Part shown: positions 1 to 9,430 of the stretch, one piece after another
Layout of the letters: each line of letters starts with the position of its first letter
Numbering within the stretch: position 1 is the first letter of the stretch
Source: Chitinophaga sp.
GTDB lineage: Bacteria > Bacteroidota > Bacteroidia > Chitinophagales > Chitinophagaceae
DNA length: 64,000 nucleotides
NCBI RefSeq assembly: GCF_017745275.1
Contig: NZ_JAGHZS010000003.1
Location: forward strand, 738,693-802,692
Direction of reading: 5' to 3'
Notes under the pieces: model-generated
Databases searched by the model: none
What the model was told of the DNA's origin: nothing
What the model saw: the letters and a program-made list of their open reading frames with translations, nothing else
Translations under genes and position numbers: made by a program

Positions 1-1142
1 GCTTCCGTTTGGCGGATTTCGAATTTGGTTTTGGGAAGACGGCCGTACATTTTTTTAACACCAGGCATGATCTTGTTTTCGATCGCTTTGAAAGAGTCCA
101 GGATAGCGGCGGGCGTTTTAAAAATGCGCAGTTTTTTATCGGCACGAACACTGGCAAAAAATGCGGGCAGATCGCCTTTAAACCCGGTACTGTTTTTCAC
201 GGCTTCCATTTCGCCGCGGATCCGGGCAACTTCTTTTTCGCCGAGGGCATAAATGGCTTCCGGGGTCAGGCTGGTGGTAGTCCAGCTTTTGATGAGGAAA
301 GCGTAATAGGCCTTGCCATCTGGAATAGCTTCAATACCACTACTGGTACGGGCCTTGGGCAGGTATTCCTGCTGCATGAAATCCCGCAGTTTGGCGTAGG
401 ACGGCAGGATATATTTTTCCACGGCCGCAGCATAATCAATACGCAGTCCGGCAATCACGTCAGCGCCCAGAGAATCCGGGATGCTTTTCAGCGGGGCGTA
501 GAAAACGTTGTTAGCGGTATCTTTCTTTGCGAGGTCGGTCACCTGTGGAATCACCTTTACTACCAGGCTTTTCGGCAATACATACCCGGTAGCAATACCA
601 CGGCGCATATTGGCGATAGCGGTGTCGGTCCATATGGCAAACCGCTCCATACGGCTCATGAAGTTGTGATAGTCTTTGGCCGTTTTAAATGGTTGGGCAG
701 AGGAACCAGAGCCCAGTTGCGCCAGTGTTAGCGGTAAACAGGTAAACTGTTGTACCGGCATGAGGTGGTCATGGAACGTCAATGCTTCGCGGTTGATATC
801 GAATTCCCTTTGCAGCATATCATAGGTGATGCGGTCGTTACCGGCAAGCGCGCTGGTATCTATTGCTTTGATGGCTTGCTGGTAGCTGGCATAAAAGGAG
901 TCGGCTTTGGCGCGGAAGCCTTCACTGATATCGATTGGCAGTTGGTCGTTATATTGATTTTCGCCGTTTTGCGTGGCCGTTAAAGGGTTGAGGGCCATGT
1001 TCTGATCGTAATACCGGGCGGCCAACTGGTGCAGGGAGTCCTGCATGGCAGCGGGGTTGCTACGATTGGCAGACGGCTGGCAGGCGCCGGCAAACAGGGC
1101 GCCTAATAGTAACAGGTAGCCTTTTTGTTGTAACATATTCAT
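1..1142 (-). CDS. DUF885 family lipoprotein, C-terminus beyond window edge
   Basis: The minus strand is open from an ATG at 1142 to the window edge, about 380 codons. The N-terminus reads MNMLQQKGYLLLLGALFAGA followed by Cys, a lipoprotein signal with the lipobox Cys near residue 21. The following sequence (repeated helical segments such as ARYYDQNMALNPLTATQNGE, then YILPSYAKLRDFMQQEYLPK and later SWTTTSLTPEAIYALGEKEV) matches the DUF885 family, which runs to roughly 600 residues, so about a third is missing. DUF885 proteins resemble metallopeptidases in fold, but the region expected to hold a metal site is outside the window, so activity cannot be judged. A second in-frame ATG lies at 1136. 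It would be an envelope lipoprotein. Confidence 0.8.
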   Translation of the reverse strand, partial: MNMLQQKGYLLLLGALFAGACQPSANRSNPAAMQDSLHQLAARYYDQNMALNPLTATQNGENQYNDQLPIDISEGFRAKADSFYASYQQAIKAIDTSALAGNDRITYDMLQREFDINREALTFHDHLMPVQQFTCLPLTLAQLGSGSSAQPFKTAKDYHNFMSRMERFAIWTDTAIANMRRGIATGYVLPKSLVVKVIPQVTDLAKKDTANNVFYAPLKSIPDSLGADVIAGLRIDYAAAVEKYILPSYAKLRDFMQQEYLPKARTSSGIEAIPDGKAYYAFLIKSWTTTSLTPEAIYALGEKEVARIRGEMEAVKNSTGFKGDLPAFFASVRADKKLRIFKTPAAILDSFKAIENKIMPGVKKMYGRLPKTKFEIRQTE

Positions 1143-1185
1143 TTATGTGGGTGGTGAATAAAGGGTAATTTACCGTTTTCTCTAA

Positions 1186-1218
1186 AGAAAAAAAGCATTC
1201 CGAAGAATCGGAATGCTT
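1186..1218 (-). terminator. Rho-independent terminator of the tandem DUF1080 gene
   Basis: An 11-bp perfect stem (AAGCATTCCGA, 1193-1203, with TCGGAATGCTT, 1208-1218) encloses a 4-nt loop. Read on the minus strand it is followed by a run of T. It lies about 40 nt past the stop codon of the gene at 1258-2625. Confidence 0.85.
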
Positions 1219-1257
1219 ATTTAGAACAGTGAACAATGAAAAAAAAGATAAATAATA

Positions 1258-2625
1258 TTATTTAAGAATTTTTATGCGAATACTCTTGAAAGAAACCTCA
1301 TTGCCATGATCCTGTAACAGGATATGCCCTTCCGGCCACAAACCAAAATTCTTCCAGTTTTTATACTTGCTGATCGCCACCAGATCCTTGAAAGCCTGGG
1401 ACCCCCGCTCATATTCCAGCACCTTAAATCCATTTAACCAATGTTCTACGTGGTTATTTGGATACACAATAATACGACCTTTGTTCCATTCTCCAATAGG
1501 ATTAATGGCTCGTTTTTCCTGTTTTCTTGTCATGAGGTCGTAAAGACTTGCTAACGTGCGGTTTCCGTCGCGTCCTAATTTTGCATCCGGATGCTTTTCG
1601 TCGTCTAAAACCTGGTATTCCAGGCCAATAGCCGACTTACCACCGGTTTCATAGGTTTCGCTCACGAAGTATTTTACGCCACTATTGGCGCCAGGCGTGA
1701 GTTTGAAGGTAAATTCCAGCTCAAAAGCGCCGTACTGTTTATCGGTGATGATGTCACCACCGCTGCCTTCCTCATCTCCTGTAGAATTGCCAATGGTCAG
1801 CACACCATTTTCCATGTGCCAGCCTTTGGTAGGGAAATCTTTCTTGTAAACGCCTCTCCAGCCTTTGGAGGTCTTGCCATCCCATAATAACTGGTAGCCG
1901 TTTTTCTTTTCCTGCCCGGAAATGGTGTTGTCCACATTATTCACCACGTAGATATTGTCGTACGGTGAATACTGGGAGGCAGACGGGTTTTCTATGATCC
2001 GGATATTTTTCCAGTAGATATTCTTGTTGTCATCTGCTGCATTTTTGCCGATGCCATGTACCTGCAATGCAATGAAACCCTTTGGCAATGCAGTATCTAC
2101 CAGGTGAGCGGTAGGTACGCCATTTACCCAGGTACGCATTTCATTGCCCCGGCATTCAATACGATATTTATTCCAGCCGTCTTTTTTGAAGGCATTTTGC
2201 CCGGCAGGATTCAGTTCCATCGGATATTGCCAGCCCCGGCGGCCTTCTTCATAAATACCACCGCTCCATTTACGGTCCGATGGGTCTATTTCCATCTGGT
2301 AGCCAAATACACGGCCATTCTGATAATCAGATCTGCTCTGGCTGCGGAATTGGATCCCGGAGTTAAATTCCTTACCCAGTTTAAATTCCAGCTCCAGGAT
2401 GAAATCCCCATATTCTTTATCTGTTGCCAGGAAGGAATTGGGTGTATTCATCACCGTAGTACCTACAATTTCACCGTCCTCCACATGATATTTAGCTTCT
2501 CCTCCCAGCTGTTTCCAGCCCTTCAGGTCTTTGCCATTAAAAAGTTGCTGCCACTGGGCTTTTTGAGCAAACAGGCCACCATACATACACAGCAGGGAGC
2601 CACATAAAAGGATCGTCTTTTTCAT
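1258..2625 (-). CDS. Secreted protein with two tandem DUF1080 (3-keto-disaccharide hydrolase) domains
   Basis: 455 residues. The start [20 protein letters not shown] is a Sec signal peptide ending at an AQ site. Two DUF1080 (3-keto-disaccharide hydrolase, concanavalin-like fold) domains follow. One covers about residues 26-212 and opens [17 protein letters not shown]; the other covers about 243-455 and opens [15 protein letters not shown]. Known members hydrolyse 3-keto-glycosides or other glycosides in the periplasm. The gene is divergent from susC at 2884 and shares a promoter region with operator-like sites, so co-regulation with the SusCD importer is likely. The double-domain layout is larger than the single-domain paralogue at 14024-14635. 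Substrate cannot be read from sequence. Confidence 0.88.
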   Translation of the reverse strand: MKKTILLCGSLLCMYGGLFAQKAQWQQLFNGKDLKGWKQLGGEAKYHVEDGEIVGTTVMNTPNSFLATDKEYGDFILELEFKLGKEFNSGIQFRSQSRSDYQNGRVFGYQMEIDPSDRKWSGGIYEEGRRGWQYPMELNPAGQNAFKKDGWNKYRIECRGNEMRTWVNGVPTAHLVDTALPKGFIALQVHGIGKNAADDNKNIYWKNIRIIENPSASQYSPYDNIYVVNNVDNTISGQEKKNGYQLLWDGKTSKGWRGVYKKDFPTKGWHMENGVLTIGNSTGDEEGSGGDIITDKQYGAFELEFTFKLTPGANSGVKYFVSETYETGGKSAIGLEYQVLDDEKHPDAKLGRDGNRTLASLYDLMTRKQEKRAINPIGEWNKGRIIVYPNNHVEHWLNGFKVLEYERGSQAFKDLVAISKYKNWKNFGLWPEGHILLQDHGNEVSFKSIRIKILK

Positions 2626-2647
2626 AACTAAAACGGAATAAGGTGTC

Positions 2648-2677
2648 CAAAATAATCAATGAATTTCATTTTTACAA
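2648..2677 (-). promoter_or_regulatory. Putative promoter of the tandem DUF1080 gene
   Basis: On the minus strand TTG (2677-2675) is separated by 19 nt from TTATTTTG (2655-2648). This fits the Bacteroidota sigma-A pattern TTTG / 19 nt / TAnnTTTG with one mismatch in the -7 element. It overlaps the leftmost operator-like site. Confidence 0.5.
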
Positions 2678-2774
2678 CCGATTGCAAAAGATTTTATTTT
2701 TAAAAATGGCAAAAATCCTACCCCATCTGCATTTTATGGAAACGTTTGCAAATTTTATTTTGCAAACGATTGCA
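2675..2774. promoter_or_regulatory. Three LacI/GalR-like operator sites in the DUF1080-susC divergent region
   Basis: Related motifs with CG centres and TTGCA arms occur at 2675-2690 (CAACCGATTGCAAAAG), 2739-2750 (GAAACGTTTGCA) and 2761-2774 (TGCAAACGATTGCA). The last is a near-perfect palindrome and recurs exactly, inverted, upstream of the fucosidase gene at 45536-45549. The outer sites overlap the predicted -33 elements of both divergent promoters, consistent with repression by a LacI-family regulator. No such regulator gene lies in the window. Confidence 0.6.
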
Positions 2775-2798
2775 GAAATCTAAAATTATCTTATTTTG
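2770..2798 (+). promoter_or_regulatory. Putative susC promoter
   Basis: TTG at 2770-2772, 18 nt spacer, TTATTTTG at 2791-2798 (one mismatch to TAnnTTTG). The -33 element sits inside the palindromic operator-like site at 2761-2774. The leader to the susC ATG would be about 80 nt. Confidence 0.5.
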
Positions 2799-2883
2799 TC
2801 AACAGAAGAACCCGTAGCGTAAGCCAAAATCTAACTAACTGTAACTAGTTTCCTTTATTCCACAAATTATCTTAAACAACGTT

Positions 2884-5800
2884 ATGAAGAAGTATTTTCC
2901 ACGTCTTGTTTGTATGGTAGCGTGTTTGCTATTCCATCAACTTATCATCGCCCAGGAGCACCATCCCACTACCATAGAGGGAAATGTACTGGATGCCAGG
3001 AAAGTTCCACTGGTAGGAGTAACCGTTGCCGTTAAAGGAAGAAATATTGGGACACAAACAGATGTAAACGGGCATTACCGACTGCTCATTACAAATCCGG
3101 ACAAAGCTGTACTGGTATTTACTTTCGTCGGTTTTGTTTCACGTGAGGAGCCTTATAAAGGCAATAAGATTATTTCCATAGTGCTGGAAGAAGACCGTAA
3201 AAAACTGGAAGAAATTGTAGTGGTGGGATATGGTCAGCAAAAGAAAAAAGATGTCACCGGCTCCATCTCTTCCGTTGGTACCAAAGCCATACAGGATGTA
3301 CCGGTAACTAACCCCCAACAGGCACTGCAGGGTCGCGCCCCCGGTGTAGAGGTAATTAATAATAGTGCTAAACCCGGAGATGAGCCACAGGTACGTATTC
3401 GCGGTACCCGCTCGCTTAATGCCGGCAACGACCCGCTGTATGTAGTAGATGGGATTCCATATGCTGGTAGCCTCAGCGATATTGGTACGGGTGTAATACA
3501 ATCGATGGATATTTTGAAAGATGCTTCCGCAACAGCCATCTATGGCTCCAGGGGCGCAAACGGCGTAGTACTCATCACTACCCAGAAAGGAAAAGTAGGT
3601 AAGCCCGTGGTTTCATACACCGGCTCCTATGGCTATGTACAACAACTCGGTGAAACAGATATGATGAACGCCTCCCGGTTTGTAGACATGCGCAGAGAAG
3701 CCGCCCGCGTTGCTAAAAAATATAACGACAACAACCCTGATTCATCTGATAAAGTCATCTTTAACGCCACAGAACTGGCCAATATCAAGAAAGGAACGGA
3801 CGTTGACTGGCAGAAACTGATGATTTCTCCGGGCTACCAAACCAATCATTCACTTTCTGTAGCCGGCGGCACAGAGAAAACAAGGTACAATATAGGCCTG
3901 GGCTACTTTAAAGATCAGGGTGTACTCAAACTACAAAGCTATGAACGTTATAACGTAAGCCTGGGCATAGAACAACAGATCGGCAACCGGGTACGGGTAG
4001 GTGCTACTGTCCTCGGTGCGTATAGCCTGCGTAACGGAGAAACCTACAATGGTATTGATAATGCCTTGAAAATGCTGCCTATTGCAGCTCCTTATGATGA
4101 TAAAGGGAAACTGATTATACTGCCTACCGGTGATAGCCAACAACCTAATCCCCTGCTGGACTATGTAAATAATAACCGCCTCGAACTCATGAAACGGTTC
4201 CGCGTGTTTACCAGCTTATTCGCGGAAGCTGAAATCATAGATGGCCTGAAATATCGTCTGAATGTGGGACCGGATATTCAGAACTACAACTATGGCCTGT
4301 TTCAGGGTAAAAATAATACCAACCTGCTGATTGGCGGTGGAGATGCTACGGCGATGAAAGGCAATGCATCTACCGTTGCATATACTATTGAAAACTTACT
4401 CACCTATAATAAGGTGGTGAAAAAACATAGCATTGGCGCCACCGCTTTGTACAGTGTACAAAGACAAACCGCAGATGTATCTACTACCAACGTAAGAGGT
4501 ATTCCTGTGGAAACGCAACAGTATTACAACCTGGGGCAGGCACTCAATGTAACCGGTGTTACCAGCAGTTTAAGTACCTGGACAATTCTCTCTTACATGG
4601 GACGTCTTAACTATGGTTATGATGACCGCTACCTCCTGACGCTCACACTTCGCGCAGACGGATCCTCCCGCTTTGCTCCGGGACAGAAATGGGGCTATTT
4701 CCCTTCTGTAGCAGCTGCCTGGAATATTATCAATGAAGCGCCACTGAAAAACCAGAAAGTACTGGATAACCTGAAGTTGCGTGCCAGCTATGGCCGTATC
4801 GGCAATACAGGGATTAACCCTTACGCAACACAAGGTTTACTTACCAGGATTCCATATTCATATGGAAATAAAGGCGCACTGGGCTTTGTACCAGGTGAAC
4901 TGCGTAATCCTAACCTCACCTGGGAAACCACCACTTCTGCTGATATAGGCCTTGATTTCGGTTTCCTGAATGGTCGCGTTACGGGTGTGATTGAATGGTA
5001 TACGCAGAAAACAACTGATTTGCTGATGCCTCACCTGTTACCCTACAGTAACGGTTTTAACTCGGTATTGGAAAACCTGGGCGTAACCCGTAACAAAGGT
5101 TGGGAAGTAAGTGTAGGCGCTACCGTTATAGATAACCCTGAAGGTTTCAGTTGGAAAATGGATGTTAACTTTTTCACCAACCGTTCCCGGATTTTGTCGA
5201 TTGGCAACGGCAGAACCGCTGATGTGGGCAATGGCTGGTTTGTAGGTCAACCTACCTACGTGTACTACGATTATAAGAAAACAGGCATCTGGCAGGTGGG
5301 TGAAAAAAATATAGCCAACAAGTATGGCGTATCTCCGGGAGAAATTAAACTGGAAGATGTGAATAAAGACAGTGTTATTGACGCGAAAGACAGGCAGATA
5401 CTGGGTTCGCCGGAACCTAAATGGTCGGCTGGTACTACCCAACGCTTTTCTTACAAAGGTTTTGAATTGTCTGTTGTGGCCTTTGCCCGTATGGGTAGTA
5501 TGATCAAAAGTGATTTCTACCAGAATTATAATACGCTGTTTGGCCGTTATAATAATCTCAATATTGATTATAACACACCGGCTAATCCCACCAATGATTT
5601 CCCGCGGCCTAATGCCAACCAGGAGCGTCCAAGCAATTATCAGTCGCTGAGTTATTTCGATGGCTCCTTCTTCAAAATCAGGAGTATCACGCTTAGCTAT
5701 ACCTTGCCCACCGCTATGGTGCAACGCATGCAGATGCAGGATCTCCGGTTTAATGTAGGTGTAAAGCAACCTTTGATTCTGGCGCCTTATCGTCAAACCT

Positions 5801-5892
5801 GGAAAGGGATAGATCCTGAAGATGTGAATGTCATTGGGGTAGATGCACCAGCTACCTGGATGTTACAGTTTGGTATAAATGCGCGGTTCTAA
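2884..5892 (+). CDS. SusC/RagA-family TonB-dependent outer membrane transporter
   Basis: 1002 residues. A signal peptide (residues 1 to about 24, ending IIAQ) is followed by a carboxypeptidase-regulatory-like domain (about 29-110). The SusC signature EEIVVVGYGQQKKKDVTG then leads into the plug domain (about 115-230, including VRIRGTRSLNAGNDPLYVVDG) and a long beta-barrel ending MLQFGINARF with a terminal aromatic residue. The protein forms the barrel of a TonB-driven oligosaccharide importer with the SusD lipoprotein encoded 27 nt downstream. Control is probably by the operator-like sites upstream. No glycoside hydrolase follows in the operon; the divergent DUF1080 gene is the only nearby candidate enzyme. 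Confidence 0.96.
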   Translation: MKKYFPRLVCMVACLLFHQLIIAQEHHPTTIEGNVLDARKVPLVGVTVAVKGRNIGTQTDVNGHYRLLITNPDKAVLVFTFVGFVSREEPYKGNKIISIVLEEDRKKLEEIVVVGYGQQKKKDVTGSISSVGTKAIQDVPVTNPQQALQGRAPGVEVINNSAKPGDEPQVRIRGTRSLNAGNDPLYVVDGIPYAGSLSDIGTGVIQSMDILKDASATAIYGSRGANGVVLITTQKGKVGKPVVSYTGSYGYVQQLGETDMMNASRFVDMRREAARVAKKYNDNNPDSSDKVIFNATELANIKKGTDVDWQKLMISPGYQTNHSLSVAGGTEKTRYNIGLGYFKDQGVLKLQSYERYNVSLGIEQQIGNRVRVGATVLGAYSLRNGETYNGIDNALKMLPIAAPYDDKGKLIILPTGDSQQPNPLLDYVNNNRLELMKRFRVFTSLFAEAEIIDGLKYRLNVGPDIQNYNYGLFQGKNNTNLLIGGGDATAMKGNASTVAYTIENLLTYNKVVKKHSIGATALYSVQRQTADVSTTNVRGIPVETQQYYNLGQALNVTGVTSSLSTWTILSYMGRLNYGYDDRYLLTLTLRADGSSRFAPGQKWGYFPSVAAAWNIINEAPLKNQKVLDNLKLRASYGRIGNTGINPYATQGLLTRIPYSYGNKGALGFVPGELRNPNLTWETTTSADIGLDFGFLNGRVTGVIEWYTQKTTDLLMPHLLPYSNGFNSVLENLGVTRNKGWEVSVGATVIDNPEGFSWKMDVNFFTNRSRILSIGNGRTADVGNGWFVGQPTYVYYDYKKTGIWQVGEKNIANKYGVSPGEIKLEDVNKDSVIDAKDRQILGSPEPKWSAGTTQRFSYKGFELSVVAFARMGSMIKSDFYQNYNTLFGRYNNLNIDYNTPANPTNDFPRPNANQERPSNYQSLSYFDGSFFKIRSITLSYTLPTAMVQRMQMQDLRFNVGVKQPLILAPYRQTWKGIDPEDVNVIGVDAPATWMLQFGINARF

Positions 5893-5919
5893 TCATCAAA
5901 ATCTTTAAAAGAAAACGTT

Positions 5920-7539
5920 ATGAAATATATAGTTTCTATCATCCTGTTGCTGGCTGTTGCCACAACATCCTGTAATAAAATGCTGGATGAAAAGGTGATC
6001 ACCAATGTGACAGATTCGTTTTATAATACCAAAGCCGGTTTTCAGACGGCGGTCACCGGGTCATATGTTGCCATGAGAGCATTTTATAGCACCGAACGGG
6101 GGATGACACTGACCGAAACAGGGACAGACATCTACACTAACGGCTCTGATGGTGATTTTAAATTTGTTAGCCAGTATACTTCTCAGCTGGATTCCCGGTA
6201 TACACATATCAGGGATTTGTGGAATAGTTTTTATCAAACTATTAATACCTGTAACGTGGTTGTAGACAGGGCCAATCTCATTCCTGACCTGGATAGTGCC
6301 AGTAAGATAAAAGGTGTGGCAGAAGCAAAATTTTGCAGGGCGCATTATCATTTTATCCTGATGGAGATGTTTGGTGCTGTACCCTTACGGCTAAACGAAA
6401 ACACGAAAATTGTTACAGAAGCACATCGCGATAGTACCAAAGCTATATATGACGCAGTCATCAATGATTTGTTGGCGGCAGAAAAGGACCTGCCGGCCAC
6501 TCAAACCGATTGGGGCCGCGCTACCAAACCCGCCGCCGAACACCTGTTGGCCAGGGTATATCTTACCCGTGCTTCTTCTCCGGATGCTAAACCAACAGAT
6601 TATGCAGATGCCGCCAAATATGCTGATATGGTGATTAAGAACTATAGCTTTAAGCTGTTGGATGATCCCGGACAGGTATGGGCACAGGGAAAAGAAAATA
6701 ATGCAGAAACCATTTTTGCCGCGCAATACACCACAGATGCATTGTATGGCTATGCCGATAACAATGCCTGCCGGTTTTTCCTGATGCAGTACGATGTGTT
6801 GCCTGGTATGAAGCGTGATCTGGCGAATGGTACACCCTGGAAGCGTTTTATGCCAACCAAATACCTGATAGAGACCCTGTACAGGGATCGTGTACATGAT
6901 GTGCGTTATGAAAAATTCTTTACCACTGTTTGGTTTACCAATGCACCCACTGCTACATTGGCCCTTGGCGATACATCTGTTTATATGCCGGGATACGATG
7001 TATCAGATGCTGAAATCAAGTCGAAGAAATACCTGCTGGTACCACCGCGGAACTACTACGAAAAATTATATCCTTCGCTGAATAAATTTGCCGACGCACT
7101 CCGGCCGGATAACCAGGCCTCCGGGGTAAGGCCATTTATAGCCTTCCGTCTCGCGGAAACCTACCTGATAGATGCAGAAGCCCAAATGATGCTGGGAAAT
7201 AACCAGGCCGCCGCAGACCTGGTGAACGTAGTGCGCATGAGGGCTGCCCGGCCAGGTGCTACACCCGCCGAAACCCAGGCCAACCGGGATGCTATGAAAG
7301 CCACTGCAGCACAAATGAATATTGATTTTATGCTGGATGAAAGAGGCCGTGAGCTGGTAGGAGAACAACTACGCTGGTTTGACCTGGTACGTACCCATAA
7401 ATTACTGGAAAGAGTAAGACTATATAGTGATAATCAAAAGGCAAAGGAAAGCATTGCTCCCAAACACGTATTACGTCCTATTCCACAAGACCAGATTGAC
7501 CGGTCTTCAACGCCATTTCCCCAGAATCCGGGGTACTAG
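5920..7539 (+). CDS. SusD/RagB-family nutrient-binding outer membrane lipoprotein
   Basis: 539 residues. The N-terminus MKYIVSIILLLAVATTSC is a lipoprotein signal with Cys18. The body carries the SusD-like N-terminal region (MLDEKVITNVTDSFYNTKAG), TPR-type helices and the C-terminal RagB/SusD domain. It ends with the family-typical RPIPQDQIDRSSTPFPQNPG. It caps the SusC barrel and captures glycan. The pair is clearly one transcription unit with susC, and a strong hairpin at 7558-7620 closes it. Sequence alone does not show which glycan is bound. Confidence 0.95.
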   Translation: MKYIVSIILLLAVATTSCNKMLDEKVITNVTDSFYNTKAGFQTAVTGSYVAMRAFYSTERGMTLTETGTDIYTNGSDGDFKFVSQYTSQLDSRYTHIRDLWNSFYQTINTCNVVVDRANLIPDLDSASKIKGVAEAKFCRAHYHFILMEMFGAVPLRLNENTKIVTEAHRDSTKAIYDAVINDLLAAEKDLPATQTDWGRATKPAAEHLLARVYLTRASSPDAKPTDYADAAKYADMVIKNYSFKLLDDPGQVWAQGKENNAETIFAAQYTTDALYGYADNNACRFFLMQYDVLPGMKRDLANGTPWKRFMPTKYLIETLYRDRVHDVRYEKFFTTVWFTNAPTATLALGDTSVYMPGYDVSDAEIKSKKYLLVPPRNYYEKLYPSLNKFADALRPDNQASGVRPFIAFRLAETYLIDAEAQMMLGNNQAAADLVNVVRMRAARPGATPAETQANRDAMKATAAQMNIDFMLDERGRELVGEQLRWFDLVRTHKLLERVRLYSDNQKAKESIAPKHVLRPIPQDQIDRSSTPFPQNPGY

Positions 7540-7557
7540 TAGCAGCTGTTAACAACG

Positions 7558-7620
7558 GCAATCAGCCTTTGATATGATAGTGAAATTTAACAATCACTAT
7601 ACATATCAAAGGCTGATTGC
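7558..7620. terminator. Long hairpin after susD
   Basis: Arms 7558-7583 and 7594-7620 pair over about 26 bp with a one-base bulge around a 10-nt loop. The hairpin begins 18 nt after the susD stop. A short TTT follows, so it is either an intrinsic terminator or a 3'-end stabilising structure. Confidence 0.65.
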
Positions 7621-7677
7621 TTTCCGCTAATTGCTTATCTTCATAAGCCTTTTCTAACTCAAAAAACTTTACTTGTT

Positions 7678-8259
7678 ATGGCCCAAAAAAAGATATTGTT
7701 ACTGACCGGAGATTATGCCGAAGACTATGAAACAATGGTTCCTTTCCAGATGTTGCAGATGATTGGTCACGAGGTACATGCGGTTTGTCCTGATAAAGCA
7801 GCCGGTGAGAAAATTAAAACAGCGATTCATGATTTTGAGGGTGACCAGACCTACAGCGAAAAGCCTGGACACGGTTTTGTGCTCAACGCTTCTTTTAACG
7901 ATGTAGCCGGGGCAGATTATGATGCGCTGGTGATAGCAGGTGGCCGTGCCCCCGAATACCTGCGGTTAAATAAGAATGTGCTGGAGCTGGTAAAACACTT
8001 TTTTGTGGAAGATAAGCCCGTTGCGGCTGTTTGTCATGGTATACAGATCCTGACAGCTGCCGATGTGGTACGCGGAAAGAAATTAACGGCTTATCCGGCG
8101 GTGGCACCTGAGGTGACAGCGGCGGGAGGTACCTATGTATCGGTAAATGTATACGAGGCGGTAGTAGATGGAAAGTTGGTGACGGCGCCGGCATGGCCAG
8201 CTCATCCGCAGTGGATCGCGGCCTTTTTACAGGTGCTGGGAACCAGTATCACACTATAA
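7678..8259 (+). CDS. DJ-1/PfpI family protein
   Basis: 193 residues spanning one full DJ-1/PfpI domain. The nucleophile elbow [10 protein letters not shown] places the reactive cysteine at Cys119 followed by His120. Acidic residues near Glu15 and Glu18 could supply the conserved partner Glu. The family (glutamine-amidotransferase-like fold) includes glyoxalases, deglycases, chaperones and proteases, and the exact role is not decidable here. The gene starts right after the susD terminator region and appears monocistronic: atpG, 166 nt downstream, has its own promoter. No signal peptide, so cytoplasmic. Confidence 0.88.
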   Translation: MAQKKILLLTGDYAEDYETMVPFQMLQMIGHEVHAVCPDKAAGEKIKTAIHDFEGDQTYSEKPGHGFVLNASFNDVAGADYDALVIAGGRAPEYLRLNKNVLELVKHFFVEDKPVAAVCHGIQILTAADVVRGKKLTAYPAVAPEVTAAGGTYVSVNVYEAVVDGKLVTAPAWPAHPQWIAAFLQVLGTSITL

Positions 8260-8327
8260 TACTGACATATGTATAAAATATTGATTATCAATTATCAGAA
8301 GAAAGTTTAAATTATCTTTCTATGGAT

Positions 8328-8358
8328 TTTCAAATTAAAGTGGCATTGCTTACCTTTG
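8328..8358 (+). promoter_or_regulatory. Putative atpG promoter
   Basis: TTTC (8328-8331), a 19-nt spacer and TACCTTTG (8351-8358). The latter is a perfect TAnnTTTG -7 element. The leader would be about 60 nt to the atpG ATG. Confidence 0.6.
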
Positions 8359-8425
8359 CAGCCAAATTCAGGAGGCTATCCCTGCATTGATTGATAAATT
8401 CGTAATTCGTAATTGATTTTTATAT

Positions 8426-9310
8426 ATGTCCGGACAGCTTAAAGAAGTTCGTAACCGAATCAAATCTATTCAATCTGGTCAGCAGATCACGAAAGCCATG
8501 AAAATGGTGAGTGCTGCCAAGTTAAGACGTGCGCAGGATGCTATTCTGCTGATGCGTCCTTATGCGGTAAAGCTCCAGGAAATGTTGCAGAATATTGTTT
8601 CCAACAGCGAAGGCAATATCAACACGCCACTGGCGGCACAGCGCCCCGTTGAAAAAGTACTGATTGTGGTAATTACTTCAGACAGAGGTTTGTGCGGTGC
8701 TTTCAACTCTAACCTGATCAAGACGGCTAAACGCGTAATCCGCGAGAAGTACCAGGAGCAGTTTGAGCAAGGCAATGTAGAAATTCTGCCTATCGGTAAA
8801 AAAGGTTACGACCATTTTGTACAGAACGGCTATAAAGTAAATGATAAATTCTGGCAGCTCTTTGGCAGTCTTACCTTTGAACACGTGAAAGAAGCTGCTG
8901 CGGTAGCCCTGAACGGTTTTACAGAAGGGACCTACGATGCTGTGGATATCGTGTACAGCGAATTTAAAAACGCTGCTACCCAGATTTTTGTTACGGAGCA
9001 GTTCCTGCCCATCGCCAAGGTAGAAAACGAAGAAGACAATGCCCTGAAAGCAGACTTCATTTTCGAACCAGCGAAAGACACCCTGATTCAGGAACTGATG
9101 CCTAAAATTCTGAATACACAGTTCTTCAAAGCCATCCTGGATTCTCATGCTTCTGAGCATGGTGCCCGTATGACTGCGATGGATAAAGCAACAGAAAATG
9201 CCAGCGAATTGCTGCGTTCTCTGAAAATCTCTTACAACCGTGCACGTCAGGCAGCCATTACTACAGAGCTGACCGAAATCGTGAGTGGTGCTGCAGCATT
9301 AGGAAGTTAA
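8426..9310 (+). CDS. atpG: ATP synthase F1 gamma subunit
   Basis: 294 residues, normal length for AtpG. The N-terminal helix MSGQLKEVRNRIKSIQSGQQ continues ITKAMKMVSAAKLRRAQ. The C-terminal helix ends with RARQAAITTELTEIVSGAAA, the two strands of the rotor coiled coil. The central fold includes SDRGLCGAFNSNL. It forms the rotating stalk of F1, coupling proton flow to ATP synthesis at the inner membrane. It lies between a PfpI gene and scpB with its own promoter and terminator. No atpA, atpD or F0 gene is in the window, so atpG is detached from the usual F1F0 operon. Confidence 0.98.
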   Translation: MSGQLKEVRNRIKSIQSGQQITKAMKMVSAAKLRRAQDAILLMRPYAVKLQEMLQNIVSNSEGNINTPLAAQRPVEKVLIVVITSDRGLCGAFNSNLIKTAKRVIREKYQEQFEQGNVEILPIGKKGYDHFVQNGYKVNDKFWQLFGSLTFEHVKEAAAVALNGFTEGTYDAVDIVYSEFKNAATQIFVTEQFLPIAKVENEEDNALKADFIFEPAKDTLIQELMPKILNTQFFKAILDSHASEHGARMTAMDKATENASELLRSLKISYNRARQAAITTELTEIVSGAAALGS

Positions 9311-9368
9311 GTACTGTAAGGCATTTTTTAGCACTAAGTCAACAACTGAATTAATATTTTCAGATTAG

Positions 9369-9404
9369 GGTCAAAGACTGTATTTTCGGTCTTTGACCTT
9401 TTTT
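9369..9404 (+). terminator. Rho-independent terminator of atpG
   Basis: A 10-bp perfect stem (GGTCAAAGAC 9369-9378 with GTCTTTGACC 9389-9398) with a 10-nt loop is followed by a T run. It separates atpG from scpB. Confidence 0.9.
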
Positions 9405-9430
9405 GTAACATCTGCACCTCCTGTTAACGT

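Noticed and set aside
9..731. 240-codon plus-strand frame at the left edge
   Set aside because: Opposite strand of the DUF885 lipoprotein, which has a clear signal and family match.
5038..5796. 252-codon minus-strand frame inside susC
   Set aside because: Antisense shadow of a clear SusC.
8380..8412. Direct repeat of ATTCGTA before atpG
   Set aside because: Only two short copies; not distinguishable from chance.
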